A stretch of 64,000 bases of DNA from Caprella mutica (taxonomy: Eukaryota; Arthropoda; Malacostraca; Amphipoda; Caprellidae). The translations under genes and the position numbers were made by a program. Every line of letters begins with the position of its first letter. Position 1 is the first letter of the stretch. Shown one piece after another: positions 36,201-47,290 of this stretch. Under the pieces are notes generated by a model. It saw only the letters and a list, made by a program, of their open reading frames with translations, was not told where the DNA came from and searched no databases. The stretch is from contig CANNZV010002592.1 of the NCBI GenBank assembly GCA_947561585.1, forward strand, positions 136,311 to 200,310. The letters run 5' to 3'.

Positions 36201-37227
36201 ATGATTGAGCTCAGGCTTGCAACCTGATATCACCAATTTGAACTTCGATAAATTATTTCAAGGAAATTTTGTTAATACAATTTTACAGGAAGAAAATATA
36301 TTGAATTGTGGCCACAATCGAACGGCTATCACTAAACTATCACAGAAAATACATAACATAATAAATATATTTAAAAATTACCTTCTTTCAGAATTTTTAA
36401 AGAAGCTAATCAATGAAATGGACATAAAGGCTTCAATATTGAAGAAAATACTGCCGAATTTCGAGAGGAAATAATTCCGACATTAACTATCGGAGTATTT
36501 ATTAGAATTTCTGAGTGAATTATAATGTCAATCTATACAGCTATGGAAAAGAGAATATGATTTATAACAATTATTATGAAAACGAATACTAATTAAAATA
36601 TTTGTTAATGGTCTCCTCCACTCTATTTTTTTTTTCTCTATTCATTAGAACTAAGCTTATTGATTACAAAACTGCAAACCACTTCAAATTTGGTTCTATA
36701 GTTTTATTATAAAATGTAATTTGAGATATTTTCCCTTCTTTCTTCTAATCCGGTGAATTTCAAGCAAAGAAAAAGGCCGCATGTCCGATTGGCTAACTAG
36801 ACAATAACAAAACTGATTCCAAGATAATAGATTCATATAAAGAATCCAAGTACCTAATTAAATATTTCTTACTGATACATTATTAAATACATTATTTAGT
36901 GTAGCTTTCATACTTCATAACATCATAACTGTTAATTTTAAAACACTGTATTTGAATAGGAATGAACTGTATATACAAGTACGAACATACCTTTTGAAGT
37001 ATGCGGGCTTTTTCTTCTATTGAATCTCAGAATGGAAAAGAAACGCAATGTGAATATTTCTTATATAATTAATTATGAACAGAATTCTTAGTCGATTTAA
37101 ATTCTGCTTACTGTGAAATGTTATATAACCTTAGCTCTGCAAATTTAAAGCAATTCCATATTTTTTTAATTTAAAGCGGAGAGGACCTTTAAATAATGTT
37201 AGTCTACTTTTTCTTATTTACATCAGA
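33289..37227. other. AT-rich spacer with faint relics
   Basis: Near 34946-34995 a worn copy of the GGTTGTAGGTAAATTGCTTG array seen at 3250 occurs (GGTTATAGGTAAATC, then CAATTGTTCAAAAAACAACT). A plus frame at 36205-36474 (89 codons, starts MSSGLQPDITNLNFDKLF) is less repetitive than most chance frames, but I recognise no family. A GTTATACTGAAG string lies upstream at about 36140. No gene can be supported. Confidence 0.35.
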
Positions 37228-37292
37228 ACTCCTCTATAGTGAACTCCAACTAGTTCACTATATAGAATTTACTTCACTATTGTGTATAGAGG
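37228..37292. repeat. Imperfect nested hairpin, CCTCTATAGTGAACT motif
   Basis: CTCCTCTATAGTGAACTCC is followed by AACTAGTTCACTATATAGAA and CACTATTGTGTATAGAGGA. The outer halves (CCTCTATAGTG / TGTATAGAGG) and inner halves (TAGTGAACT / AGTTCACTA) can pair. The pattern is like the ends of some pogo/Tigger-type elements, but I see no partner terminus. Confidence 0.35.
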
Positions 37293-37915
37293 ATACGAGA
37301 GTTTTATAGGGAACGCGCTTTTTCATTACTGGATGCACAAAATATTTTTTTTTAAATAAATTCATTATACTATATATTCATTCATTCATTAAATATATAT
37401 ATAGCATATATGATTATAATCATTGAAATATATTTATTTTCCCAATTAGCATCAAAGTCAGCAATAACCCTATGCATGTCTGACGGCAATTCCCTTGTGT
37501 AGAATAGGATGTTAATTCAAACTTGGTCATCTTTAATAATCATGTAAATGAATAAGAGAATCGAGAGTAATTACTGGATATTTGAAGAAGAAATATTATC
37601 TAGTTTCTTTAGTACATTTTTTTTAGAAAATATTTGAAATTTATAGTTTGGAGTAGGTTATTTTCATGTAACTGATACAATTATTAACAAATTTCATTTC
37701 TTTGAAAGCTTTAGCAATTTATTGGTTTTTTTTTACAGTTGTTTGATATTTTTATTGATAATATATATTTTACATCAAAAAATATAAGTATCGTCATCGT
37801 GAAATAAAACTCGAATACTTTATAATATAGATAGTGAATAGAATTACAAAGAAGTCCTTCAAATTTCCTGGCCCTGAAATCCTGTTCCACGTCATGGCTT
37901 TGTATCTCCATTTAT
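37293..37915. other. Spacer without supported features
   Basis: AT-rich DNA. A 66-codon minus frame (37711-37911) has no motif. Confidence 0.5.
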
Positions 37916-38192
37916 GGGAGTCGTCTAGGCTCAGCATCGTAAAATATCGCTCTTTTTATTATCATATATGAATAATTGATCGAAAACTCACCAAGAAATA
38001 TAATTTCAAAAATTTTACAAAATTTCACGAAAAATAAAATATTATCAAAATTATCAAAAATTCAAAAAAGGATACAAGCAAAAATTGTTTTAGAATTAAT
38101 TTCTACATATAAATGCGATAAAAAAATATCCGATAAATCGGACCGTAAATGAAAAATATACTGAAAGATTGCTTCTAACCTAGACGGCCCCC
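37916..38192. mobile_element. Short TTAA-type MITE (277 bp), GGGGGCCGTCTAGG ends
   Basis: The left end is GGGAGTCGTCTAGG. The right end inverted is GGGGGCCGTCTAGG, agreeing at 12 of 14 positions. The flanks are TTAT (37912-37915) and TTAA (38193-38196), consistent with a TTAA duplication with one later change. The termini resemble GGGGACCGTCCG of the elements at 13731 and 43409, so these families may share a transposase source. No coding capacity. Confidence 0.65.
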
Positions 38193-41125
38193 TTAATCCA
38201 ATTAGGAGGAACAAAAATCAAGTTATATTTTGAAAAAAAAAAGAAATTCAGTCTAAACCTCCAACTGACTTTTGTCTGGAAATAATTATGTCCGTTGATT
38301 GGTATTGGTTTTCAATTAATCTTGGATTTTGCATATAACTGTTCGCAAATAATTCTACCTGGTGTAATATTTTGAAATGTAAAAAAAAACTGTTACTGCT
38401 CAAAACTTCAAAATTTGGTAAATACAATATATTTCAGAGAAGACACACAAAATCAATTACTATTATTCAATTTTAGGCAGATCACATATGAAGTGATATT
38501 AATTAAAATATAGAGGTCTTAACATGAAATAAAGATTATGTCTAACTCATAATAAGGAAGAACTTAGTCTTATTGGATTTGAAACCAAATAAAGAACACA
38601 AATCACTTTACTTTGTTTCTCTCCTGAATCTTAGATCGAATCTCTTATCGAAACCTCCTCAAGGAGTTCACCGCAAAATACCTGAATGTTATTCAATGAA
38701 AATGATCACATAACAGTAATTGGTAATAGATACCTCTGTTCTGGATGAGGAGGAAAGAAAACCCCATCTGATTGCATCGAGGTAGAAAATCAAGGAAGAG
38801 AAATTTCAGGTAAAATGGATTAGATTAATCTGAGGATTAAAGAATTTATCGATCACGAACTATTGAATGACAAATTGAAATATAAAAAGTAGTGCTTCTT
38901 CAGATTGTGAAGACTAAAATAATTGAACTGTACTAACTTCATTTAATTTGAATATTTATACAAATTGCATAAGTGTTTCGTCAATTTGTGGATTCTTGTT
39001 ATAAATAATTAAAAATATTGTTATTTTTCTTAAATAATAATTTTATCTATTGTAAATAATTTACTTTACAAGTAATTCCATAATTTTATAGTTCTATATT
39101 TGCCTATTTGATTAGTGAGTTAAAACTATTACGCATTAGTTAGTAAAATGAACCTATAACAATAGGTTCCTATACACAATTTCATTTTAAAATATTTCTT
39201 AGGGCATTCACTCTTCCCCTAACTCGATTGCAGCTCCTGATAATTTTTTTCCTTCTCTAAAGATTGTATATTTTCATCATTTTTAACGGGTTTTTAATAG
39301 AATCATTACAATTAATAATGTAACCTAATTAATATACTCTTTCCATTTGAATAATGATTATTAGATAAATTACAATTTCTATTTTATCTGAAAAAGTGGA
39401 TAGGCAATACAGAGACCTGAAATATGAAAATGAATAGTAGGTACCAACGTGAGTAATTTATGGCAAATGTTCCAAATGCCCATATCATTCTACGTCAATG
39501 TACAATTGTACATATGATCAAAAGATTTTAAAAATGTTCCTGAAATCCTACAAACATAAGATAAGGATTACTGTGAACTCATTTCATTCAAAATAAATAA
39601 AATTTAGCTCAAAAGTATTCACATCAAATTATTGTGACTGAGTTCGAAATCCCTAAGAAAAGTAGACCACATCATTTAAATTTTTAAAGAAAACATTTCC
39701 TTCGAAATTATTTTAACACATAAGAATTTAAAATAAAATGAATTGGCTCATACAATTTTAATCTAAAATGTTCTCTAGTCTAATTATTGTTATATTAAAA
39801 TACGTAAGTCCTGACATCGAAATTTTTAATAAAAATGATATTTTGAACTAACAGTATAAGTCAAACATGATTTCAAACTTATAGTCAATGCGAAAATAAG
39901 TTAATCATCAAAAGATTTTTAAAAAATGTCACTTACTCATAACTTTATAAAGTAATTGTTTATTGGGCATATTATCTAAACGAAAGTAGTACCTGTGAAA
40001 ATGTTCCCAAAGCAAGTAGTCTTTCAGTACACTAGATTTATTAAAAGCAGGAAGAGCGTAAAAGTGACTCAAAACAAATAGTTATAAAGTCAAAGAACTT
40101 AAGGTAAGAGCCAATCAGTGATCGTCCCCTCCTCATCCCCACACCTAAAGGGGCGGAGATACTGACTCAGTCTGAATGTAACTCCGCCTTGCTATCTTCA
40201 GTGAAATTCGAGAGGTCGTGGTGGGTGGTTCACTATTTCTCGCGGTCAAATGTTTTAATCTAAGGCCTGTAGGTGAAATATTTTAGTGCAAGTGTAAGAG
40301 TTGAAACAGACCTATTGCATAATATTACGACATAATTATATCGATAATTGATGCTGGAGATACAAAAGCGCTTCACACATGTTTTTAATTTCATTTCCTT
40401 TTCAAAAATTGAACTATCCCAAAAAAGTAGTGTGGCCATTTCCATTGACTTAAAAAAACGAAACTTAAAATCCATTTCAAATTAATTTAGTGTAGTGACA
40501 ATTTAAATATAGAACCGCCTATTTATTTGTAGCTTAGTTACTTTCTACAAAAAAACATTTATGAGATATTAACGGATTTTTGTCCACGGACATGTGTGAA
40601 CTAGCCTTTATCCATCACTACTTTCATCTGATGTATTTTCAGCTTGCCTAATAATTTTCTAACACCAACTTGTAAATATTGATGTTTATATGGAACTAAC
40701 CAAATTAAAAATATTAGAAAAAATTTAAAATTTAAATTACGAAACTATGATATTGAAAGTCTCACAATATTCATTTTTTCCATACCTATTGGGTGTTATT
40801 TATCTGAGAGAACTTCTTGATAGTATCTTATTACTGTAGGGTGTGACAATATGCATTTAAAATCATAGATCCTGAAAATATTATAGACGAAGAGAATTAA
40901 AGAGTATCGAATGGTTCTACAGCAGCGGTATATTGGTTGTATTCTATACTATTTTATACGTATATTGTCACAATTAACCCTACTTATAAGCCATAAGATT
41001 TTAGGTTTATATCAATTGTTTAACGAAAAATTAGTTTCAAACGTTAAATATAAATCCTTTAATATATATAGAGAAATTTTGCAATCAGTCCTCATATAAT
41101 TTTTCTTGATTTAACACTTTATATT
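38193..41125. other. Spacer with one GC-richer islet
   Basis: Mostly AT-rich. At 40100-40250 the composition is clearly less AT-rich (CGTCCCCTCCTCATCCCC, AAAGGGGCGGAGATACTG, GAGGTCGTGGTGGGTGG). It could be a promoter-like islet or a transposon end, but no adjacent ORF or inverted partner is evident. The 71-codon minus frame at 40260-40475 that begins next to it has no recognisable domain. Confidence 0.35.
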
Positions 41126-41298
41126 CAGTCTGCTTACCCATGGGTAAGAGACATACACATTCAGTCTGCTTACCCATGGATAAGAGACCTACACAGTCAG
41201 TCTGCTTACCCAAGGATAAGAGACCTACACACTACACAGTCAGTCTGCTTACCCATGGATAAGAGACCTAAACAGTCAGTCTGATTACCCATGGATAC
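41126..41298. repeat. 36-bp minisatellite, about 4.6 copies
   Basis: The unit is CAGTCTGCTTACCCATGGAT followed by AAGAGACCTACACAGT. Copies start at 41126, 41162, 41198, 41241 and 41277. The third is 7 bp longer through a local CTACACA duplication, and the last is partial. Each unit contains the palindromic core CTTACCCATGGGTAAG (or a one-base variant). The copies are nearly identical, so the array is recent. It is not part of an ORF. Confidence 0.9.
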
Positions 41299-41452
41299 AG
41301 CAAGGCAGAAGAAGAAGAAATTGAAGTAAGATACAAAGGAAAGCTTAAGAAAAAGTAACAAGAAGAGACATTACAGAGTAATAAGGTGAGACATGACAAA
41401 TGAGAAGAAAGCGACACGATGCAGTAAAAATAAAGAATAAATTAAAATGAAG
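41299..41452. other. Purine-rich stretch between minisatellite and foldback element
   Basis: Strongly A- and G-rich on the plus strand (AGAAGAAGAAGAAATTGAAG and similar). No repeat unit or ORF of note. Confidence 0.5.
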
Positions 41453-42234
41453 AATCCGCAGGTGGCAACAAATTGCCACCCCCGGACAATTGCCACCCAA
41501 AAAATTAATATCAGGCCTCTTAACTTCAAAAATGGTGATAAAATATGTATATTATTGTTATATGATAAATTATTAAATATATAAATATATACAAAAAATG
41601 ACATAATTATTCGGTTTCTGAATGTGCTTTTTAAATTTTATATTATCGAATACTTTATTCCACTTCTTTAGAACGATTCAAAACTGTTTAATTCCCTTCG
41701 TCTATAATATTTTTTAGGATTTACACTAATACATTTTCTTAAGCACCACGCATCTACAATTTTAAGCCAATTAACTTTTTCACAGATTACTAGTTAATTT
41801 GAAACTGCACTAACTTATCACATATGAGTCTGTACGGGATTACTGCTTATATGCCAATGAGCATCTCAACTCATAGATATCCTAGAATATGGATATTTTT
41901 CTATTAATGATAGTATTGATAAAGGAAGATGTTTTTAATTCACTAAGGACATGATCAATTGAATAATGGAAATAATTCGTATAAAAACAACATATAATTT
42001 ATTATATCAACTATGAGAATAATTAATTTTATAAAAAAATATTGGATGTGGAATGAATTTTTGTATCTTATAATGTATACAATTAATAATTAATCTTACA
42101 AAATTAATATACATATTTTATCACAATTTTTGAAGTTAAGAGGCCTGATAACAAATATTTGGGTGGTAATTGTCCGTGTGTGTCAATTGTCCGGAGGTGG
42201 CAATAATTGTCCGCGGGTGGCAATTGCCTGGCCA
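41453..42234. mobile_element. Foldback-like element, CAATTGTCCGCGGGTGGCAA arrays
   Basis: The left arm (41453-41550) and right arm (42110-42234) are inverted repeats. Both contain GTTAAGAGGCCTGATA and TGATAAAATATGTATATT next to arrays of a unit of about 17-20 bp, GGTGGCAATTGTCCG. The right arm has four units and the left about two, so array length differs between arms of one element. The core is AT-rich and non-coding. I see no clear target duplication. The skeleton (TTGTCCG + GC-rich word) is similar to the arrays at 60345-61434. Confidence 0.7.
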
Positions 42235-43257
42235 CGCATGTCACAATCAAATTGGTGATTTGAGTTTAATTTCTGTACTGGATAGTTTTAAATCCTATAA
42301 TGAAATCGTGTATCAGTTATAATAGAAAATGAAATTCATCGTTTGACATATAAACAATTATAAAAATAATACTCTTTCATAAAATATGATTTCAGCAGAA
42401 ATTAACTCTTAAGATTGACAGATATACTTTCATTTGAGTAGTTAAACGCCTTGATATTCATATTTGTATTCATTAGAAATAATTCAATTTAAAAGACAAC
42501 CTTTATGGAATCCAAATCAGATATTATATCTGAACATATTACAGTCTTATAGTACTTATCATATAATATCTAAAAATAGTTGTATAGTACCTCTTGCTCA
42601 AGCTGTTGACAATTAAGAGAATAATTTCTCACGATAAAATTGTCAATTGTTATTTACTATAGATAGACTTAGAGAAGTTGTACTGACTCAATCATCTGAA
42701 GTGACTAAAACTTCGACACTTATTTAGATGAACAAATATATTTGGAGTCCAAGTTGCATGTTCTCTCTTGAGTTTCTAGAAATACTTGTACATGTCTTCT
42801 ATTGATTCTTATTCAAACTTTGGAACCTAAAGCCGTTTTATTCGATCAATATTCGCCTGAAGGATTACTTTTTACAGTTCAATGACTACTATTTTCAAAT
42901 TAAATTACTTAAAAAAACACAATTTAAAATGAATATTTAATGGAAATATAATTTATGAAATTTGTTTATGGGTTTTGAATTCAAATTTTCCATCAATATT
43001 CAACAATAAAAGGTATCATAACTTTATACTTTTGTTTAAATTTTCCTTTCTTATATTTCAATATTATCCCTCCTGTTCAGATTGAGGTATTTGGATTATC
43101 TCTGCTTCATGTTTTTTTTTCATTCAGAAACTATTAAATATCTACAGCATATCTACTATGAAAAAAAGAAGTTCAATTATAAAAGGTTAAACACAAGTCG
43201 TGTATTGTTCTATACAATAAATTCCCCTTGATATGAGATCCAAGGCGTCTCCGTATA
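42235..43257. other. Spacer without supported features
   Basis: AT-rich DNA with no visible repeats or coding relics. Confidence 0.5.
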
Positions 43258-45494
43258 CAACAAAATTTTACTAATTTTTACTAAAAATGAAGAAGTTTTC
43301 CATCTTCTATTCATCCTCCAGAAATGTCCATAATTCTTCCACATTTGTTGCGTTTCTTCTCTGATTACTGTCTCCAGTTATTATTCAGACCATATCGATT
43401 CGATTGGAGGGGACCGCCCCCAAAATTAAAAAAAAAGTTATTATTGAAGTTATGGTTCTGAAACCTTGTATGTATATATAAAATTGAATTATCTATCGTT
43501 TTTGTTCATGACATTTTTTCGATTAGACCCATAGAAAACGAGTTATTCGAATTTCGAACAAATTTCGAACCATTTTCAAAAGAAACCCACCTGTTTTTTG
43601 ATTGAAGCTAGAGCATTGCGGTTTTTTGCATTCGATTCTCCATACTGATATCTACAATATGACTTTCTTCGATTTTGATTTTCGAATGGGTTTTCTAAAT
43701 TTCGACTTTTTCATAAAAAGTAAACCAAAAATTTTGAAAATAATTTTCTGTCGGAAAAAAATTTCTACAAAAAATTCGAAAATCAAAAATCGAAGAAAAT
43801 CATATTGTAGATATTAATATGGACTATCAAATGCAAAAAACCGCAATGCTCTAGCTTCAACCAAAAAACAGGTGGGATGTTTTGAATTACAAGATTTGTA
43901 GATATCAAAATTAGTAGGAATTTCCTTTCAAAGTTTGATGATCTTACACGCAGCGTCCATCCACTTCGGAGGTTTAGGGGCAACTGGCTAATCTCTCTTT
44001 GCATTAATCTCTCTTTGCATTCATTGGTGTGGGCGTGCTACACGGGTATGTTAGATACCAGATATAGCGATATAATTAATTATTACGAATTATAATTGGC
44101 TGAGAGATGGTTTTTAGAGTACATATTGACTTCCTACCCCCCTGCCCACTTTTCCCTTTCTCCCCCTCTCCCCAGGGGGTTAGAGTTATACGAGACTTCT
44201 GATATTTTGCACACACTATAAGAAGGTTATAGAGCAACTATTTACACAATAAAAAAAAAAGATAAAATTTTGAGATTTCTTCGGGGGCGGTGGCCTGAAG
44301 TCAGTGTTTTGTGAAGGCCAGTTCAATTGAATAATTTCTTCATCTTCTAATAGAGTCATAACTTTTTATTCTGAGTAGTAGGGTACGCTGTCCTGCTTGA
44401 AACTCGGTGGTTGAGGGGCAGTTGCTTGTTGATGGGGGAGATTATGTTGACGAAAGAGCTTTTCATACTCCTACAATAACTCCTACGTCCAGATGAATAA
44501 CGGGATCAGCTACAGCAGATGAAATGATCCCCCAAACCATCACACTACCACCTCCAAACTTAACTGGTTTCTTGACGCAATTCAGAGTTAACATTTCCCC
44601 TACTTTACGTTTGATTCTCACTTTCCCTTTAGAACCGAGGATATTTAATTTTCTCTCATTCATCGATGGAATATAAATTCAACAACTGATCAATCGACTG
44701 AACAACATGCTCATGACAAAGCACAAGTAGTAGCATTTTCCGTTTCTTTTTTGAGATTCAAACTTTCGATGCAGGGAAAGATGATTGCAAACCAACTTGA
44801 TGAATTCGAAGCGAAAAAGTAGACCGGGGCACCGTACCACAAGGCATGAAATCTACGTACCTCACGAAAATTTTGACCAGAAGTGTTTAAACTATCTTGC
44901 AAGCTACTTTGAAGTGTTGCATGATCTTCTCTCGGCAATGCTTTGGGAAGTGTACCATTCTACCGTTTGTAATCAACAACTCCATACTGCATATGCTGAA
45001 CCATAAGATGAAGTACATATTCTTTTGGACCTTCATGTGACAAAATAATATCTGACAACGACAGTTGAAGACTGTACTTAGAGAATAAACTCAACAAATG
45101 TGGAGAAATTGTGGACATTTCTGGAGGTTGAATCGAAGATGGATAACCCCTTCATACTGTGCAAAATTAGTTGAATTTTGTGGTAGAAGATGCAATGAAG
45201 TGATGTAGCGAAGAATTATTCACAAAGTATTAAGTTAATTGCCAATATACGGGAATATTTCAAAGTTCATGGTGGCTTCCCTAACTTTTGACCAGATCAA
45301 AATTCATTGTTTGAAGTGAAATTTGGAGCTATTGACAGAATATTTGTCCAAATACTTTGAAATATTATACGAATACATATGAGCTCTATTTGAAATTACG
45401 TGCAAAATTTCATTAACGTGTGTTATGTACTTTTTATGAATTTAAAGATTTAGATAATTTTTTCTTGTCTACCCTTATACTTTGGCCACTACTG
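43258..45494 (-). pseudogene. Tc1-family transposon relic, copy B, with a nested TTAA element
   Basis: The upstream end at 45494 reads inward as CAGTAGTGGCCAAAGTATAA and is flanked by TA (45495-45496). The minus strand encodes a broken Tc1 transposase. One 66-codon open piece (44663-44463) has RIKRKVGE and FGGGSVMVWGIIS. Downstream in the gene, SFKQDSVPYYSE carries the second catalytic Asp, and WPSQNTDFRP followed by IESIW corresponds to the WPAQSPDLNPIE.LW box with the catalytic Glu. When the insertion at 43409-44295 is ignored, 34 residues separate that Asp and Glu, the DD34E signature of Tc1. Stops and frameshifts are present. The 45050-45160 region repeats the C-terminal coding sequence in inverted orientation, so the terminal repeats extended into the ORF. 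The lower end is lost near 43258. Confidence 0.85.
43409..44295. mobile_element. TTAA-type inverted-repeat element, copy 2 (inserted in the Tc1 relic)
   Basis: Homologous along most of its length to 13731-14548: GGGGACCG end, GTTATGGTTCTGAAAC, TTTTTGTTCATGACATTTTT, ACGAGTTATTCGAATTTCGA. The right end is CGGTGGCC where CGGTCCCC is expected. It is followed by TGAA, a one-base variant of TTAA. The left flank duplication is worn. The interior forms a large hairpin (43585-43700 against 43770-43880: GAAGCTAGAGCATTGCGG, ACAATATGACTTTCTTCG). It interrupts the Asp-Asn-Pro-Ile-Glu-type box of the Tc1 gene, so it postdates that Tc1 insertion. Non-coding. Confidence 0.75.
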
Positions 45495-46221
45495 TATAAG
45501 ATTATAAGTGATTTTTTGAATACAGGAACACTGAAAGCTAATTTATTACGAGCATTGTGCAAGTGAATATATCTATCTTAACTGAAATATTTGATTCCAA
45601 GAACTCATTCAAAATTAATAAAATGTGAACAACTTGTTCAAGTGTATTAAGTTACTCATAATAAACGCTATGGGACTGAAATGTGTGGATGATTAAGCGT
45701 AATCATCTGTTAATTATATATGGGCCCAGTATACTTTCTCCCTGAAACATACCATGGATAACTTTACATTGAAACTAAACGATAGAAGGAATATTGAAAC
45801 ATTTTAAGTCTCCAAAATATTTAGATACAGTTAATGTCTGAGAAATGATGCGATGGAATGGAGTGACAGAATGGAAAATACGAAAACTGTACTTTAATTT
45901 TGGTAAAAAAAATTGTGAAAAATATTAGTCCTTGTTCGTCAAAAATATTAGGATACAATTTTATTTATCATTTATATTATTTCATCTTGTTCACTTTACC
46001 AATTATTCCTGATTTTGAATTTCATTTAAACTAATTTCTTTTTTGGTATATACCATTTACAGTTTCTATTCGATCCAAATGAAACTTTATCCTAGTGAAT
46101 TAAATTTTAATATAATTTAAAATCACTAGAATAGAAAAGTTCCATAGTGAATTTTACACAATATCTACATATACGTATTTTCTTTGGTAATCATTGGAAT
46201 ATTTTCAAAAAAATTTACCCA
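45495..46221. other. Spacer without supported features
   Basis: AT-rich DNA between the Tc1 terminus and the next small element. Nothing recognisable. Confidence 0.5.
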
Positions 46222-46473
46222 TAGGGTAAGTTCCAAGTAATCGGACAGTTTCACGATTCCGATCTCAAGTTATAATGTAATATAAATTGACTAATTTTTT
46301 AATTCACTACTAAATAATTTTAATTTTAATTTTTCATGATACTTTCGGGTACCATGGATAACAATTGAAAAAACAATATTATCGTGTATTTTAATCCTAT
46401 ACATTATTTATTTTTATCCTATCCTGTATAGGATCAAAATCTGAAATCGTCCGATAACTTGAAATTTTCACTA
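46222..46473. mobile_element. TAAGTTCC-family inverted-repeat element (about 250 bp)
   Basis: The left end is TAGGGTAAGTTCCAAGTAAT then CGGACAGTTTCA. The right end inverted is TAGTGAAAATTTCAAGTTAT then CGGACGATTTCA. The outer TA at each end fits a TA duplication. The AT-rich interior lacks ORFs and contains a short hairpin, TCCTATCCTGTATAGGA. Confidence 0.65.
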
Positions 46474-46904
46474 TTCACTTTCTCTTTCCATTTGCTATAA
46501 TTTTCACTGTATCACCTTCAAAAATATCAACTAACAGCTCTCTTCTAACAACTATTTACTATTGATGTAAATCAATCTTCTTAATCGACTAAAAACCTAA
46601 AATTAGTGTAAAGTTAAAAAAGATCTTCTAATTTCTCTGTATGAGCCACTTTTCAATCGAAATGGAGATAGAACCCTTTATTTAATTTATATCCATAGCT
46701 GCAGTATGTAAATAAAATAGCTGGATAGTTGAAAATTTAATTTCTTACAAAAAAAGAACATTGACAATTTTCATCTGTTCCATTTTTATTTCAAACTTCA
46801 ATGATAAGTCCAAATGCATGGACATTGGACAGTGATAAGACTGCTTGATTTTTTATGATGGATAATTTTGATATTATATTTCATCTCGTTGTAATGTAAT
46901 ACAT
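46474..46904. other. Spacer without supported features
   Basis: AT-rich. The 5' portion of the transposase relic that starts at 46905 is not recognisable here. Confidence 0.5.
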
Positions 46905-47290
46905 CATCGTATATCAATGGGCCACATCTCATTGATCAAGAACTGTCAGAGAGTGGCTGAATTTAAAGTTTCCTAACAGGTGGATTGGCAGACTCAGGTA
47001 TATAGCACTGTTTCTTGGGCCAATATTAGAACAACATTGAAACAAAGCTGGTAATATTGGGAATACATTCGGGAGGTTCAGATGGCGATATGAACAAAGT
47101 AACCAAGATCAAATGAACATATACACTTTGTGATTTTTTTCTATTGGGATTCATCAAGAGTTCCCATTATCATTGATAAACTAGGGATATCAATGAGTTG
47201 AAGAACAGAATCTGTTAATCATTTGCAGAAAAAACCAAGGGAAGTTTACATGAAAGGAAAATAAAATATAGTCATCCAAGCAAAACAATG
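46905..47290 (+). pseudogene. Mariner-group transposase relic, C-terminal half
   Basis: Across shifting frames the plus strand reads VREWLNLKFPNRWIGRL, then CDFFLLGFIKSS and TRDINELKNRI. This matches the usual run of insect mariner-group transposases (VREWLDxxFPxRWIGR, D-F-F-L-W-G-F-I-K, then an ELKxRI helix) after the second catalytic Asp. Several frameshifts and stops break it, and the N-terminal half and the ends are not visible. The D-F-F Asp would be the third catalytic residue. The closest relatives in the window are the relics at 55810-56792 and 57319-58075. Confidence 0.6.

Noticed and set aside
41126..41298. A second CRISPR-like array
   Set aside because: The whole 36-bp unit repeats with no unique spacers. 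It is a minisatellite.
44711..45006. Overlapping plus and minus frames as separate genes
   Set aside because: The minus strand is the decayed N-terminal part of the Tc1 transposase. The plus frame is its shadow.
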